Source: Caulobacter ginsengisoli
GTDB lineage: Bacteria > Pseudomonadota > Alphaproteobacteria > Caulobacterales > Caulobacteraceae
Length of the DNA stretch: 64,000 nt
Direction of reading: 5' to 3'
NCBI RefSeq assembly: GCF_030814835.1
Contig: NZ_JAUSVS010000001.1
Span: 62,001-126,000, forward strand
The translations under genes and the position numbers were made by a program. The stretch's first letter is position 1; the number at the start of each line of letters is the position of its first letter. Of the stretch, positions 1 through 9,497 are shown piece by piece. The notes beneath the pieces are model-generated. The model made no database searches. It was not told the origin of the DNA and saw only the letters and a list, made by a program, of their open reading frames with translations.

Positions 1-270
1 ATGAGCCTGACCCAGCGCCCGGCGCTGGGCGCCGCGCTGCGGTCGTGGCGGGTGTCGCTGGGCGCCGGGCTGTTCGGGGCCCTGGCCTCGGCCGGCTGGT
101 TCAGCGCGCTGGCCCTGTCGCCGGCTGGGCCGGTGCGGGCGGTCGGCGTCGTGGAGATGCCGTTCGCGGCCCTGGCCGGCCGGCGGCTGTTCGCCGAGCG
201 GGTCAGCCCCTGGCAGTGGCTGTTCGGGGCCGTTACCGCCGGCGGGGTGATCCTGGCGGCGCTGGGCTGA
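1..270 (+). CDS. EamA/DMT-type transporter, C-terminal part (partial)
   Basis: Only the last 89 residues are in the window, and the ATG at position 1 is probably internal. The fragment holds about three hydrophobic helices (roughly residues 19-40, 43-60 and 71-88) with small-residue-rich segments and the ERVSPWQW...GAVTAGGVILAA ending typical of the second EamA repeat in drug/metabolite transporters. These are inner-membrane proteins of about 300 residues that export metabolites or drugs; the substrate cannot be told from this part. The gene ends 51 bases before the next gene on the same strand. The family call is moderately sure. Confidence 0.6.
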   Translation: MSLTQRPALGAALRSWRVSLGAGLFGALASAGWFSALALSPAGPVRAVGVVEMPFAALAGRRLFAERVSPWQWLFGAVTAGGVILAALG

Positions 271-321
271 CGCCCCTTTTCAGGGCATGCGCGGCGCGGC
301 GGCCAGGCCCAATCTGACATC

Positions 322-1341
322 ATGATGCGGAGCCTGTTCCTCGTCGCCCTTCTGAGCCTCGCCGCCGCCTCCGCCCGGGCCGCGTCGCCAGAGGAGGCGT
401 TCCTGGACCGCCTGCAGGCCATGGCGCCGGTCGAGCTGCAGGTCGCGGCCGGCCTTGGTCCGCCCGATCCGGCGGCCCGCGTCCGTCTCGCGGTCCCGGC
501 GCCCGGACAGATCGAACTGCGGACCATCGCCGGCCCGCGGGCCGGGCAAATCGAGACCCTGGCTTTCCAGCCCTCCGAAACGGGCGGTCTGAGGGTGAGG
601 CTCGCACGGGGCCCGGCCCCGGTTTTCGACCCCGACGAGATCGCGCGTTGTGGGGCCGAACTGGAAGGCGAGGACATCCTGGCCATCGAATGCTCGACGC
701 GGCGGGGGGAAATGAGCCGCGCCCTCATCCCGCCGCTGCGAATCTACACCATCTTCCTGGAGGCCGACGGGCCGCGCCTGGTGGCGGGCGGGGACCTGAT
801 GGGGCGGATTGTCTATTCACCCGCCGGCGCCAAGCCGGCCGGTCCGCTGACGGCTGGCCTGCAATCCAACCTCGCCGACGCCCTGCGGCAGATGGCGGCC
901 GGCCCGGCGGCGGCCCCGGGACGGCTGCCCGGCGGGGCCAGCGGCCGGGGGAACTGGTATGGGACCGACCTTCTGCTCACCGAGGTGGCGGGGCTGGATT
1001 TCGTGCTGGCGCGGACGGCCGACCGCGAGGCGGAGGCCCGGCAGGTAAGCACGCACTGGGCCTTCGTGTTTCAGCCCGGGGAGCCCGACACCCTGGTCTG
1101 GCGCATGCGCCGCTCCCGGCCGGGGGCGGCGGATCGGCTGTTCTGGTGTGTCGGACGTCCGGTCGGCGACGGGGTGGAGGTTGCCTGCCATCCCGGGCGC
1201 CGCGCGCCCGCCGGCGCCGACCCGGCCGTCGCCTTCCGCCTGGCCCCCTTTCCAGAGTGGTCGATCCAGGTCGAAGCCGGTGAGGACAACCCTTATGCAA
1301 CCGTCGGCAGCGCCCGTCTGAAGACCCGTCCGGCCCCCTGA
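322..1341 (+). CDS. exported protein of unknown function, 339 aa
   Basis: The product begins with a clear Sec signal peptide (hydrophobic residues 4-18, probable cleavage after ARA at about residue 20). The mature part has no membrane helix. It holds four cysteines in two neighbouring pairs (CGAELEGEDILAIEC, then FWCVGRPVGDGVEVAC), which could form two disulfides in the periplasm. I do not recognise the family. Two ATG codons in tandem (322 and 325) could start it, and neither has a strong ribosome binding site. It precedes mreB by 227 bases, so it is probably a separate transcription unit. Confidence 0.65.
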   Translation: MMRSLFLVALLSLAAASARAASPEEAFLDRLQAMAPVELQVAAGLGPPDPAARVRLAVPAPGQIELRTIAGPRAGQIETLAFQPSETGGLRVRLARGPAPVFDPDEIARCGAELEGEDILAIECSTRRGEMSRALIPPLRIYTIFLEADGPRLVAGGDLMGRIVYSPAGAKPAGPLTAGLQSNLADALRQMAAGPAAAPGRLPGGASGRGNWYGTDLLLTEVAGLDFVLARTADREAEARQVSTHWAFVFQPGEPDTLVWRMRRSRPGAADRLFWCVGRPVGDGVEVACHPGRRAPAGADPAVAFRLAPFPEWSIQVEAGEDNPYATVGSARLKTRPAP

Positions 1342-1568
1342 ACCGGGCCGTTATCGCAGCCCGGGTGATTCTGGGCGCGGCCGCCTGAAGCAGGCCGATT
1401 AATAGACCTTGAATTCAACACGTTCGCAGGGCACACCGCAGCACGTTCTGCATTTCCCACCGACTCTGTTGTTCGACGCTGCGCCAGGGGAGCGCGCTCG
1501 CGGCGTGGTCCCGGGATTGCAGAGCGAGCGTATAACCGTCCCGATTTGCTCCTGACCCAAGGTCCTGA
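1342..1568 (+). promoter_or_regulatory. leader region upstream of the mreB operon
   Basis: This 227-base gap has no convincing ORF and is less GC-rich than the coding DNA around it. It contains the palindrome TTGAATTCAA at 1409-1418 and a -10-like TATAAC at 1531-1536, about 33 bases before the mreB start codon. It is the natural place for the promoter of the five-gene elongasome operon. I cannot pair the -10-like element with a convincing -35 box, so the exact promoter is not assigned. Confidence 0.35.
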
Positions 1569-2612
<1,044 letters not shown>

Positions 2613-2623
2613 ACCGTCCTGAT

Positions 2624-2642
2624 TCGGGGCGGGGTGCCCCGA
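2624..2642 (+). other. intercistronic hairpin between mreB and mreC
   Basis: TCGGGGC at 2624-2630 and GCCCCGA at 2636-2642 form a perfect 7-bp GC-rich stem around a GGGGT loop. No T-run follows, so it is not a canonical terminator. It lies between the mreB stop and the mreC ribosome binding site. Plausible roles are partial attenuation or protection of the upstream mRNA end, which would give more MreB than MreC. The role is inference; the hairpin is seen directly. Confidence 0.4.
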
Positions 2643-2655
2643 CGGAGAACACAGG

Positions 2656-3744
2656 GTGGCGTTCCGCCAGGATCCTTTCGGCGAACTCAAGGTCCCGCTG
2701 ACCTGGACGGCGGCGGTGGCCCTCATCGTCTGCATCGTCATCGCCGCGGCCGTGCTGCTCAGCGACCGGCGGGAGACCCTTGAGGACAAGGCCTATCCCA
2801 AGGCCCGGCAGGTGGTCGACGTCGCCGCTTCCAAGGCCAACGGCGTGGTGGCCGCTCCGACGCGCTGGGCCGGCGACTTCTTCGGCGCCATCGGCAGCTA
2901 CTTCTTCGCCGCCAGCGAGAACCGCCACCTCAAGAAGGAACTGCTGGTCGAACAGGGCTGGCACGACCGCGCCATCGCCCTGCAGGACGAGAACGAGCGG
3001 CTGCGCGCCGTGCTGGGCGTCAAGACCGACCCGCCCATTCCCATGGTCACCGCCCATGTCGTCTCGGACTCGCGCGGGCCCTACGCCAACGCCCGCCTGG
3101 CCGATGTCGGCTCGGAAAAGGGCGTGCAGATCGGCTTTCCGGTGATCAGCGAGCGCGGCCTGGTCGGCCGGGTGGTCGGGGTGACCAATGGCGCCAGCCG
3201 CATCCTGCTGCTGACCGACGTGATCTCGCGCACCCCGGTGATGATCGACCGCACCAACGCCCGGGCCATCCTGACCGGCGACGGCGGACCCAACCCCAAG
3301 CTGGACTACCTGCGCGGCCGCGATCCGGTGAAGCAGGGCGACCGGGTGCTGACCAGCGGCGACGGCGGCGTCATCCCGCGCGGCCTGCCGGTCGGCCGGG
3401 CGGTCAAGGGCCTGGACGGCGCCTGGCGGGTGGTGCTGGACAGCGACAGTCAGGCTATCGACTGGGTGCGTATCCTCAAGTTCACCGACTACAGCCAGCT
3501 GGTGAACCAGCAGGCCCTGTCGACCTCGACCCTGCCGCCGGTAATCACCGAGGACCCGCAGGCCCGCATCGTCGCCGATCAACCGGCCCCAAAGCCGGCC
3601 GATAAGCCGACCCCGGACGCCGACCGGCCTGCCAAGCCGGCGGACAAGCCGACCCCAAAGCCGGCTGACAAACCCGCCGACAAGCCCAAGCCACCGGCCA
3701 AACCCCCGGTGAAACCCACAACCCCCGCGGGGGCGCCGCAGTGA
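2656..3744 (+). CDS. mreC: rod shape-determining protein MreC
   Basis: MreC is a bitopic inner-membrane protein whose periplasmic part dimerises and activates PBP2/RodA. The 362-residue product has one N-terminal membrane helix (about residues 14-34). A coiled coil follows (about 90-120, through NRHLKKELL and DENERLRAVLG), then the twin beta-barrel MreC domain (about 125-285). The last 60 or so residues are a low-complexity tail rich in Pro, Ala, Lys and Asp with repeated PADKP units, longer than in short MreC proteins such as the E. coli one. Translation starts at GTG with AGG close upstream. The stop overlaps the mreD start. Confidence 0.96.
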   Translation: MAFRQDPFGELKVPLTWTAAVALIVCIVIAAAVLLSDRRETLEDKAYPKARQVVDVAASKANGVVAAPTRWAGDFFGAIGSYFFAASENRHLKKELLVEQGWHDRAIALQDENERLRAVLGVKTDPPIPMVTAHVVSDSRGPYANARLADVGSEKGVQIGFPVISERGLVGRVVGVTNGASRILLLTDVISRTPVMIDRTNARAILTGDGGPNPKLDYLRGRDPVKQGDRVLTSGDGGVIPRGLPVGRAVKGLDGAWRVVLDSDSQAIDWVRILKFTDYSQLVNQQALSTSTLPPVITEDPQARIVADQPAPKPADKPTPDADRPAKPADKPTPKPADKPADKPKPPAKPPVKPTTPAGAPQ

Positions 3745-4256
3745 GTTTCGACACCGCCCGGCCGCTGAACCCCTGGCGGTGGCTGGGCCTGCCCGCCCTG
3801 CTCTGCGTGCTGGCGGCCATGCTGTTCGCCACGCCCATCCGCATCTTCGGCCAGCAGCTGCCCGAGCCGGTCTTCCCGATGATCTGCGCCTTCGCCTGGG
3901 CGGTGATCCGGCCCTCGATCCTGGCCCCCATCGTGCTGCTGCTCATGGGCGTCTTGCTGGACATCTTCTGGGGCGCGCCCGCCGGCCTGTGGGCCCTGTC
4001 GCTGCTGGTCGCCTATGCCGGGGCGCTGACCGTGCGCAACATGATGACCGGCCAGAGCCGGCCGATGATGTGGGCCTGGTATGCGGGCTTTAGCGCGCTC
4101 GCCATGCTGGCCGGCTATTTCTTCACGGTGATGGACGCGAGGACCCCGCCCAGCCTGATCGCGGTTTTCTGGCAATTTTTGGCCACCAGCCTGCTCTATC
4201 CGTTCGCACACCGGCTGATCGACCGGTTCGAGGACGCGGATGTGAGGTTCCGGTGA
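3741..4256 (+). CDS. mreD: rod shape-determining protein MreD
   Basis: MreD is the small polytopic membrane subunit of the elongasome. The 171-residue product is almost wholly hydrophobic, with about five membrane segments, and has the usual MreD length. It starts at a GTG that overlaps the mreC stop (GTGA), so the two are probably translationally coupled, and its own end overlaps the GTG of the next gene in the same way. Sequence conservation in MreD is low, so the call rests on position, length and hydrophobicity together. Confidence 0.93.
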   Translation: MSFDTARPLNPWRWLGLPALLCVLAAMLFATPIRIFGQQLPEPVFPMICAFAWAVIRPSILAPIVLLLMGVLLDIFWGAPAGLWALSLLVAYAGALTVRNMMTGQSRPMMWAWYAGFSALAMLAGYFFTVMDARTPPSLIAVFWQFLATSLLYPFAHRLIDRFEDADVRFR

Positions 4257-6235
4257 GCGAGCCTTCAATCTTCTTTTCCGAGGTCAATGAGCGGCAGGGC
4301 GTCTTTACCCGCCGCGCCTTCCTCATGGGCGGCCTGACCGGCCTGGGGCTGGTGGCGCTGGGCGGCCAGCTGGTCCACCTGCAGCTGGTCGAGGCCAACC
4401 GCTACGCCAAGCTGGCCGAGAGCAACAAGTTCAACTTCCGCCTGGTGCCGCCGCCGCGCGGGCTGATCCTGGACCGCAACGGCGTCACCCTGGCCTCCAA
4501 CCGTCCAAACTTCCGCCTGCTGGTGGCCCGCGACGGGGGCATGGATGTCGAGACCACGGTGGCGGAACTCTCCAACCTGGTGCCCATCGACGACAAGCGC
4601 CGCATCCGGCTGGTCAAGGACATCAAGCGCGCGCCCAAGCGGTCGCCGGTCTCGGTGATGGAGGACATGACCTGGGAGGAGTTCAGCCGCGTCAATGTCC
4701 GCGCGCCGGAACTGCCGGGCGTCACCGCCGACATGGGCGAGGTGCGGGTCTATCCGCACGGCGGCGCCTTCGCCCATGTCATCGGCTATGTGGCCAAGGT
4801 CAACGACAAGGACGTCAAGGCGGCCGGCGCCAACCCCGATCCGCTGCTCTACAACCCCGGTTTCCGTATCGGCCGGCAGGGCATCGAGAAGGCCTTCGAC
4901 CTGCAGCTGCGCGGCAAGCCGGGCGCCCAGAAGCAGGAGGTCGACGCCAAAGGCCGGGTGGTCCGCCAGGATCCGCGGGGCGACATCGCCCCCACCCCGG
5001 GCAAGGAAATCCGCCTGACCATCGACGTGGACGTGCAGGAGCGCGCCCTGGAGGTGTTCGGCGAACAGAGCGGCGCGGCGGTGGTCATGGACTGCCGGAC
5101 GGGTGACCTCCTGTGCCTGCTCTCGGCCCCCAGCTTCGACGCCAACCGCTTCGTGCGCGGCCTGACCGTGCCGGAGTACAAGGCGCTGAACGAGTACGAG
5201 CGCCGGCCGCTGCTCGACAAGGCGCTGTCGGGGACCTATCCGCCCGGCTCGACCTTCAAGACCATGGTGGCGCTGGCGGCGCTGGAAAGCGGCATGATTA
5301 CGCCGCAGGATCGCTATGTCTGCGGCGGCGCCTGGTGGTTCGGCGGCCGCTATTTCCACTGCTGGAAGAAGGACGGCCATGGCGCGCAGAACATGCACGA
5401 CGCCATCAAGAACAGCTGCGACATCTACTTCTACCAGGTGGCGCTGAAGATCGGTCCCGACCGCATCGCCTCGGTGGCCGGCCCGTTCGGCATCGGCCAG
5501 ACCTTCGATATCGGCATCACCGGCCAAATGGCGGGCACGCTGCCCTCCACCGACTGGGTCAAGAAGCACCGGCCCTCCGACCCCAAATGGTATCCCGGCG
5601 AGTCCCCCAGCTACGGGATCGGGCAGGGACTGCTGAACGTCAATCCGCTGCAGCTCTGCGTGATGACCGCGCGGCTGGCCAACGGCCGCAAGGCGCTCAA
5701 TCCACGCCTGGTCAAGTCGATCGGCGGGGTGGAGCAGCCCAGGGGCTCGGAGGCTCCGGACCTGCCCTTCTCGCCCGAGCACATCGCCATCGTCCGCGAG
5801 GGCATGGCGGCGGTGGCCAACGACGTCAGCGGCGGCGCCTATCGCCAGAGCCAGCTGGGGCTGGGGCCGATCAAGATGGCGGGCAAGACCGGCACGGCCC
5901 AGGTGCGCAGCTACGACAAGGTCGCCTCGCGCAAGAGTTCGAGCGTCGGCTGGAAACTCAAGGACCACAACTGGTTCGTCGCCTTCGCCCCCTATGACAA
6001 TCCGCGCTATGCGCTCAGCCTGCTGGTCGAACATGGCGGCGGCTCGGGCGCCACCGAGGCCGCCCCCCGGGCCCGCGAGATCATGCGCACGGTGCTGCTC
6101 AAGGACCCCGAGCTGCGCAGCCTGATCGAACAACCCATGCCGATGCCGGACGTCGACCCCGGCGCCGATACCGAAGGCGCCGCGCCGGACCTGCCCGACG
6201 CCGCGCCCCCGCCGCCGCCCGGAGCCCCCACTTGA
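4253..6235 (+). CDS. mrdA: penicillin-binding protein 2 (peptidoglycan DD-transpeptidase)
   Basis: PBP2 cross-links new peptidoglycan during lateral growth, as partner of RodA. The product has 660 residues. A short cytoplasmic start leads into one membrane helix (about 24-44), followed by the class B PBP dimerisation domain and the transpeptidase domain. The three catalytic motifs are visible: SxxK as STFK with nucleophile Ser333, SCD at Ser388, and KTG at Lys545. A Pro/Ala/Asp-rich tail ends the protein. The GTG start overlaps the mreD stop, and the end overlaps the rodA start. Bacteria of this family localise PBP2 with MreB. Confidence 0.97.
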   Translation: MSEPSIFFSEVNERQGVFTRRAFLMGGLTGLGLVALGGQLVHLQLVEANRYAKLAESNKFNFRLVPPPRGLILDRNGVTLASNRPNFRLLVARDGGMDVETTVAELSNLVPIDDKRRIRLVKDIKRAPKRSPVSVMEDMTWEEFSRVNVRAPELPGVTADMGEVRVYPHGGAFAHVIGYVAKVNDKDVKAAGANPDPLLYNPGFRIGRQGIEKAFDLQLRGKPGAQKQEVDAKGRVVRQDPRGDIAPTPGKEIRLTIDVDVQERALEVFGEQSGAAVVMDCRTGDLLCLLSAPSFDANRFVRGLTVPEYKALNEYERRPLLDKALSGTYPPGSTFKTMVALAALESGMITPQDRYVCGGAWWFGGRYFHCWKKDGHGAQNMHDAIKNSCDIYFYQVALKIGPDRIASVAGPFGIGQTFDIGITGQMAGTLPSTDWVKKHRPSDPKWYPGESPSYGIGQGLLNVNPLQLCVMTARLANGRKALNPRLVKSIGGVEQPRGSEAPDLPFSPEHIAIVREGMAAVANDVSGGAYRQSQLGLGPIKMAGKTGTAQVRSYDKVASRKSSSVGWKLKDHNWFVAFAPYDNPRYALSLLVEHGGGSGATEAAPRAREIMRTVLLKDPELRSLIEQPMPMPDVDPGADTEGAAPDLPDAAPPPPPGAPT

Positions 6236-7386
6236 CCGTCTCGGCCCTGACCCGTCCCGGCGAGCGCGACCGGCCCATCGTCAAGTTCAGCGAGATCGAC
6301 TGGGCCTTCTGCCTGTTCCTGTGCCTGATCGCCGGGATCGGGGCGATGATGATGTATTCCGCCGCCCCACAGTCCTGGCTGCCCTGGGCCGCGCCGCACC
6401 TGATCCGCTTCGGCGTCTTCTTCGTGATCATGATCGTGCTGGCCATGGTCGACCTGCGGGTCTGGTTCAGCGTGGCCTACATCGTCTACGGCGTGGCCCT
6501 GGTGCTGCTCGTGGGCGTGGAGGCCTTCGGCTATGTGGCCAAGGGGGCCCAGCGCTGGCTGGACATCGGCCCCATCCGCATCCAGCCCTCGGAGATCATG
6601 AAGATCGGGGTGGTGCTGGCCCTGGCGCGCTTCTACCACGGCCTTTCCGGCGACCATGCCCGCTTCTCCTGGTGGCTGCTGGTCCCCGCCGCGATGATCG
6701 GCGCGCCGGCCCTGCTGGTGGCGGTGCAGCCGGACCTGGGCACCGCCATCCTGATCGTCGCCACCGGCGTGGCCATGATGGTGCTGGCCGGGCTTTCCCT
6801 GCGGCTGATCGTGGCCGGGATCGTGGCGCTGATGGTCGCCGCGCCGCTGGCCTTCGAGTTCCTGCTGCACGACTACCAGCGCAACCGGGTCTTCACCTTC
6901 CTGCACCCGGAGAAGGACCCTTCGGGCGAGGGCTACCACATCCTGCAGTCCAAGATCGCCCTGGGCTCCGGCGGCCTGCTGGGCAAGGGGTTCGGGTTGG
7001 GCTCGCAGAGCCAGCTCAACTTCCTGCCCGAGAAACACACCGACTTCATGTTCGCCACCCTGGCCGAGGAGTTCGGGTTCGTGGGGTGCTTCTCGGTGCT
7101 GTTCCTGTATGGCGCGATCATCTTCATGGCGCTGAGGATCGCCTCGACCAGCCACAGCCATTTCGGGCGACTTGGGGCGTCGGGTGTGACGGCGACGTTC
7201 GCCCTTTACGTTTTAATCAATGGGGCGATGGTCATGGGCTTGGCGCCGGTCGTGGGGGTTCCGATGCCGCTGCTCAGTTACGGCGGCACCGTGATGCTCA
7301 CGGTGATGATTGGCTTTGGCCTGGTGCAGTCCGTACGCGTCCATCGCTACTCGGAAGTCACCGCCGGCCGTGGCGCCCTTCTCTAA
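6232..7386 (+). CDS. rodA: RodA, SEDS-family peptidoglycan glycosyltransferase
   Basis: RodA polymerises glycan strands from lipid II in the elongasome. The 384-residue product has about ten membrane helices and conserved SEDS segments: QPDLGTA, the NRVFTFLHPEKDPSGEGYH loop, GSGGLLGKG, and PLLSYGGT near the C-terminus. It starts at a TTG that overlaps the mrdA stop (TTGA), continuing the chain of coupled junctions in this operon. It is the last gene of the operon and is followed after 17 bases by a gene on the opposite strand. I see no terminator hairpin between them. Confidence 0.97.
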   Translation: MTVSALTRPGERDRPIVKFSEIDWAFCLFLCLIAGIGAMMMYSAAPQSWLPWAAPHLIRFGVFFVIMIVLAMVDLRVWFSVAYIVYGVALVLLVGVEAFGYVAKGAQRWLDIGPIRIQPSEIMKIGVVLALARFYHGLSGDHARFSWWLLVPAAMIGAPALLVAVQPDLGTAILIVATGVAMMVLAGLSLRLIVAGIVALMVAAPLAFEFLLHDYQRNRVFTFLHPEKDPSGEGYHILQSKIALGSGGLLGKGFGLGSQSQLNFLPEKHTDFMFATLAEEFGFVGCFSVLFLYGAIIFMALRIASTSHSHFGRLGASGVTATFALYVLINGAMVMGLAPVVGVPMPLLSYGGTVMLTVMIGFGLVQSVRVHRYSEVTAGRGALL

Positions 7387-7403
7387 CCCTCCGGGGCAGG
7401 GGC

Positions 7404-8396
7404 CTAAACCAACGCCGCCTCGTCCGTCGCCCGGATCAGCGCGTCGATCACGCCTGGCTCCGTCGAGGCATGCCCGGCATCCCAGACCACCTCGAACTTC
7501 GACTCCGGCCAGGCCTTGTGCAACGCCCAGGCGGTTTCCAGCGGGGTGACCACGTCGAAGCGGCCGTTGACGATCCAGCCGGGGATGTGGCGGATCTTGC
7601 CGACCTGTTTGAGCAGCCAGCCGTCCTCGGCGAAGAAGCCCTTGTTGGCGAAGAAGTGGCACTCGATGCGGGCGAAGGCGACGGCGAAGTCGACCTCGTT
7701 GAACTTGGGCGGCCGGGCCTCGGGGCCGCGGATCGAGATGGTGTCGCCTTCCCACTGGCTCCAGGCGGCGGCCGCCTCGGCCTGGACCTTGCGGTCGGTG
7801 TGGGTGAGGCGCCGGTGGTAGGCGCTGATCATGTCGCCGCGCTCGGCCTTGGGGATGGGCGCCCGGAACCGCTCCCAGGCGTCGGGGAACAGCATCGAGG
7901 CGCCGTCCTGGTAGAACCATTTCAGCTCGCGCTGGCTGACCAGGAAGATGCCGCGCAGCACCAGCGCCTCGACCCGCTCGGGGTGGGTGACGGCGTAGGC
8001 CAGGGCCAGGGTCGAGCCCCAGGAGCCGCCGAACACGGTCCACTTCTCGACACCCAGATGTTTGCGCAGCCGCTCGATGTCCTCGACCAGGGTCCAGGTG
8101 GTGTTGTCCTCCAGGCTGGCGTTGGGCCGCGACTTGCCGCAGCCGCGCTGGTCGAACAGCGCCACCCGCCACTTCTGCGGATCGAAGAACCGCCGCATGG
8201 TCGGGTTGATCGCCCCGCCCGGGCCGCCGTGCAGCACGATGGCCGCCTTGCCCTCGGGATTGCCGCACTCCTCGTAATAGAGCTCATGCGGCCCGCCGGT
8301 CGGCAGCCAGCCGAAGGCGTGCGCCTCGATCTCGGGATACAGGCCCCGGCGGGACTGGGCGGCGCCGAGCGGCGGCGTAGGCAACGAACGATCCAT
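7404..8396 (-). CDS. pip: prolyl iminopeptidase (alpha/beta hydrolase, S33)
   Basis: This enzyme removes N-terminal proline from peptides in the cytoplasm. The 330-residue product carries the S33 signatures: HGGPGG oxyanion loop (56-61), FDQRGCGKSRPN, and the nucleophile elbow GGSWGS with Ser125. The acid lies in NGRFDVVTP and the histidine in DAGHAS near the C-terminus. Length and motif order match the monomeric bacterial prolyl aminopeptidases. It is transcribed towards rodA and lies 41 bases downstream of another alpha/beta hydrolase on the same strand, so the two may be cotranscribed. Confidence 0.93.
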   Translation of the reverse strand: MDRSLPTPPLGAAQSRRGLYPEIEAHAFGWLPTGGPHELYYEECGNPEGKAAIVLHGGPGGAINPTMRRFFDPQKWRVALFDQRGCGKSRPNASLEDNTTWTLVEDIERLRKHLGVEKWTVFGGSWGSTLALAYAVTHPERVEALVLRGIFLVSQRELKWFYQDGASMLFPDAWERFRAPIPKAERGDMISAYHRRLTHTDRKVQAEAAAAWSQWEGDTISIRGPEARPPKFNEVDFAVAFARIECHFFANKGFFAEDGWLLKQVGKIRHIPGWIVNGRFDVVTPLETAWALHKAWPESKFEVVWDAGHASTEPGVIDALIRATDEAALV

Positions 8397-8437
8397 CCGC
8401 GCCTTCTAGCCGATCCGCTTTCCCTGGGGGAGAGTCC

Positions 8438-9436
8438 CTAGACGGGAAAACGCTTATCCAGCCAATCGATCAGGATGCGGTTCAACTGCTCGGGCTGTTC
8501 CTGCTGGGTCCAGTGGCCGCTGTCGGTCACCAGTTTCTTCTCGAGGTCGGTCACATAGGCCTCCATCCCGTCGGCGGCGGAGGGCGGCAGCACCGCGTCC
8601 TTCTCGGCCATCACCATCAGGGCGGGCTGGGTGACGCTCGTCGGCAGGTCGGCCGAGGCCTGCCAGTTGCGGGTGAAGTTGCGGTACCAGTTGATGCCGC
8701 CGGTGAAGCCACTGGCCTTGAAGCTGTCGGCGAAGACCTGGAACTCCTGCGGCGTCAGGAATTTCTCGCGCGGATCGGCCGCCGGGTCCCAGGCCTGGAA
8801 CAGCCGCACCATGGCGAAGGCCGAAGGGTCGCCCGGCTTGCGCTCGGTGGCGAAGCCGGCCGAGGCCGGCGCCTGGGCCGGCGGCTTGCGCATGAAGAAG
8901 TCCATCGATCGGGACGGGTCGGCGTCGAGGATGGCGTCGGCCTCGTCGGGCTTCTGGAAGTGGACGATATACATTTCGTCTCCCATCCGGGCCCGCATGA
9001 TGGCGATCGGGTCGACCGGCGAGCGGCGATAGAAGGGGGTGTTGACCCCGATCACCCCGGCCACCCGATCCGGGTGCATCAGCGGCATCTGCCAGACGAT
9101 GATGCCGCCCCAGTCATGGCCGACGAAGACGCCCTTCTTCGCGCCGACGTGATCCAGCAGCCCGACCAGGTCGCCGGTCAGGTGGGCCATGTCGTAGTCC
9201 TCGACCGCCTTGGGGGCCTGGGTCAGGCCATAGCCGCGCTGGTCCGGCGCGATCACCCAGCGGCCGGCGTCGGCCAGGGCCTTGATCTGGTGGCGCCAGG
9301 AGAAGGCCAGTTCCGGGAAGCCGTGGCAGAGCACGATGGGAACGCCCGTCCTGGGACCAGCCTCGTAATAGGCCATCCGGATGCCGTTCACGTCGGCGTA
9401 CTGCACGGGCGGCATCATCGGCAGGGCGTCGGGCAC
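8438..9436 (-). CDS. epoxide hydrolase-like alpha/beta hydrolase
   Basis: The product (332 residues from the chosen start) matches soluble epoxide hydrolases. It has HGFPE at about residues 38-42, PDQRGYG, and the HDWGG nucleophile motif with Asp108 in place of serine. A cap domain follows, then a C-terminal DSGHWTQQE segment supplying the histidine. Aspartate at the nucleophile position fits epoxide hydrolase or haloalkane-dehalogenase chemistry; the substrate is unknown. A longer reading frame exists upstream, but the GTG at 9436 has GGAGGA seven bases before it, and the extra N-terminal residues look non-coding. The ATG codons six and seven codons later are the alternative. Confidence 0.85.
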   Translation of the reverse strand: MPDALPMMPPVQYADVNGIRMAYYEAGPRTGVPIVLCHGFPELAFSWRHQIKALADAGRWVIAPDQRGYGLTQAPKAVEDYDMAHLTGDLVGLLDHVGAKKGVFVGHDWGGIIVWQMPLMHPDRVAGVIGVNTPFYRRSPVDPIAIMRARMGDEMYIVHFQKPDEADAILDADPSRSMDFFMRKPPAQAPASAGFATERKPGDPSAFAMVRLFQAWDPAADPREKFLTPQEFQVFADSFKASGFTGGINWYRNFTRNWQASADLPTSVTQPALMVMAEKDAVLPPSAADGMEAYVTDLEKKLVTDSGHWTQQEQPEQLNRILIDWLDKRFPV

Positions 9437-9443
9437 GTCGCTT

Positions 9444-9449
9444 TCCTCC
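9444..9449 (-). promoter_or_regulatory. ribosome binding site deciding the start of the epoxide hydrolase-like gene
   Basis: GGAGGA on the minus strand lies seven bases upstream of a GTG codon. It is about 25 bases from the ATG pair that most closely resembles the family N-terminus, too far to serve them. It therefore favours the GTG start. Confidence 0.6.
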
Positions 9450-9497
9450 AGCGTTTTGGGGACCGTGACGGGTCGCCGTCGGGGAAGGCAAGATGCT

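Noticed and set aside
1409..1418. TTGAATTCAA palindrome as a transcription factor site
   Set aside because: A 10-bp AT-rich palindrome alone is weak evidence and no second copy was noticed. It is kept only as a note on the mreB leader.
4265..6133. 622-codon minus-strand open frame opposite mrdA
   Set aside because: PBP2 motifs on the plus strand are unmistakable; the antisense frame is a by-product of high GC and third-position bias.
6321..8441. 706-codon plus-strand frame spanning rodA and the prolyl iminopeptidase gene
   Set aside because: It crosses two well-supported genes on different strands and shows Arg/Gly/Pro-rich low complexity.
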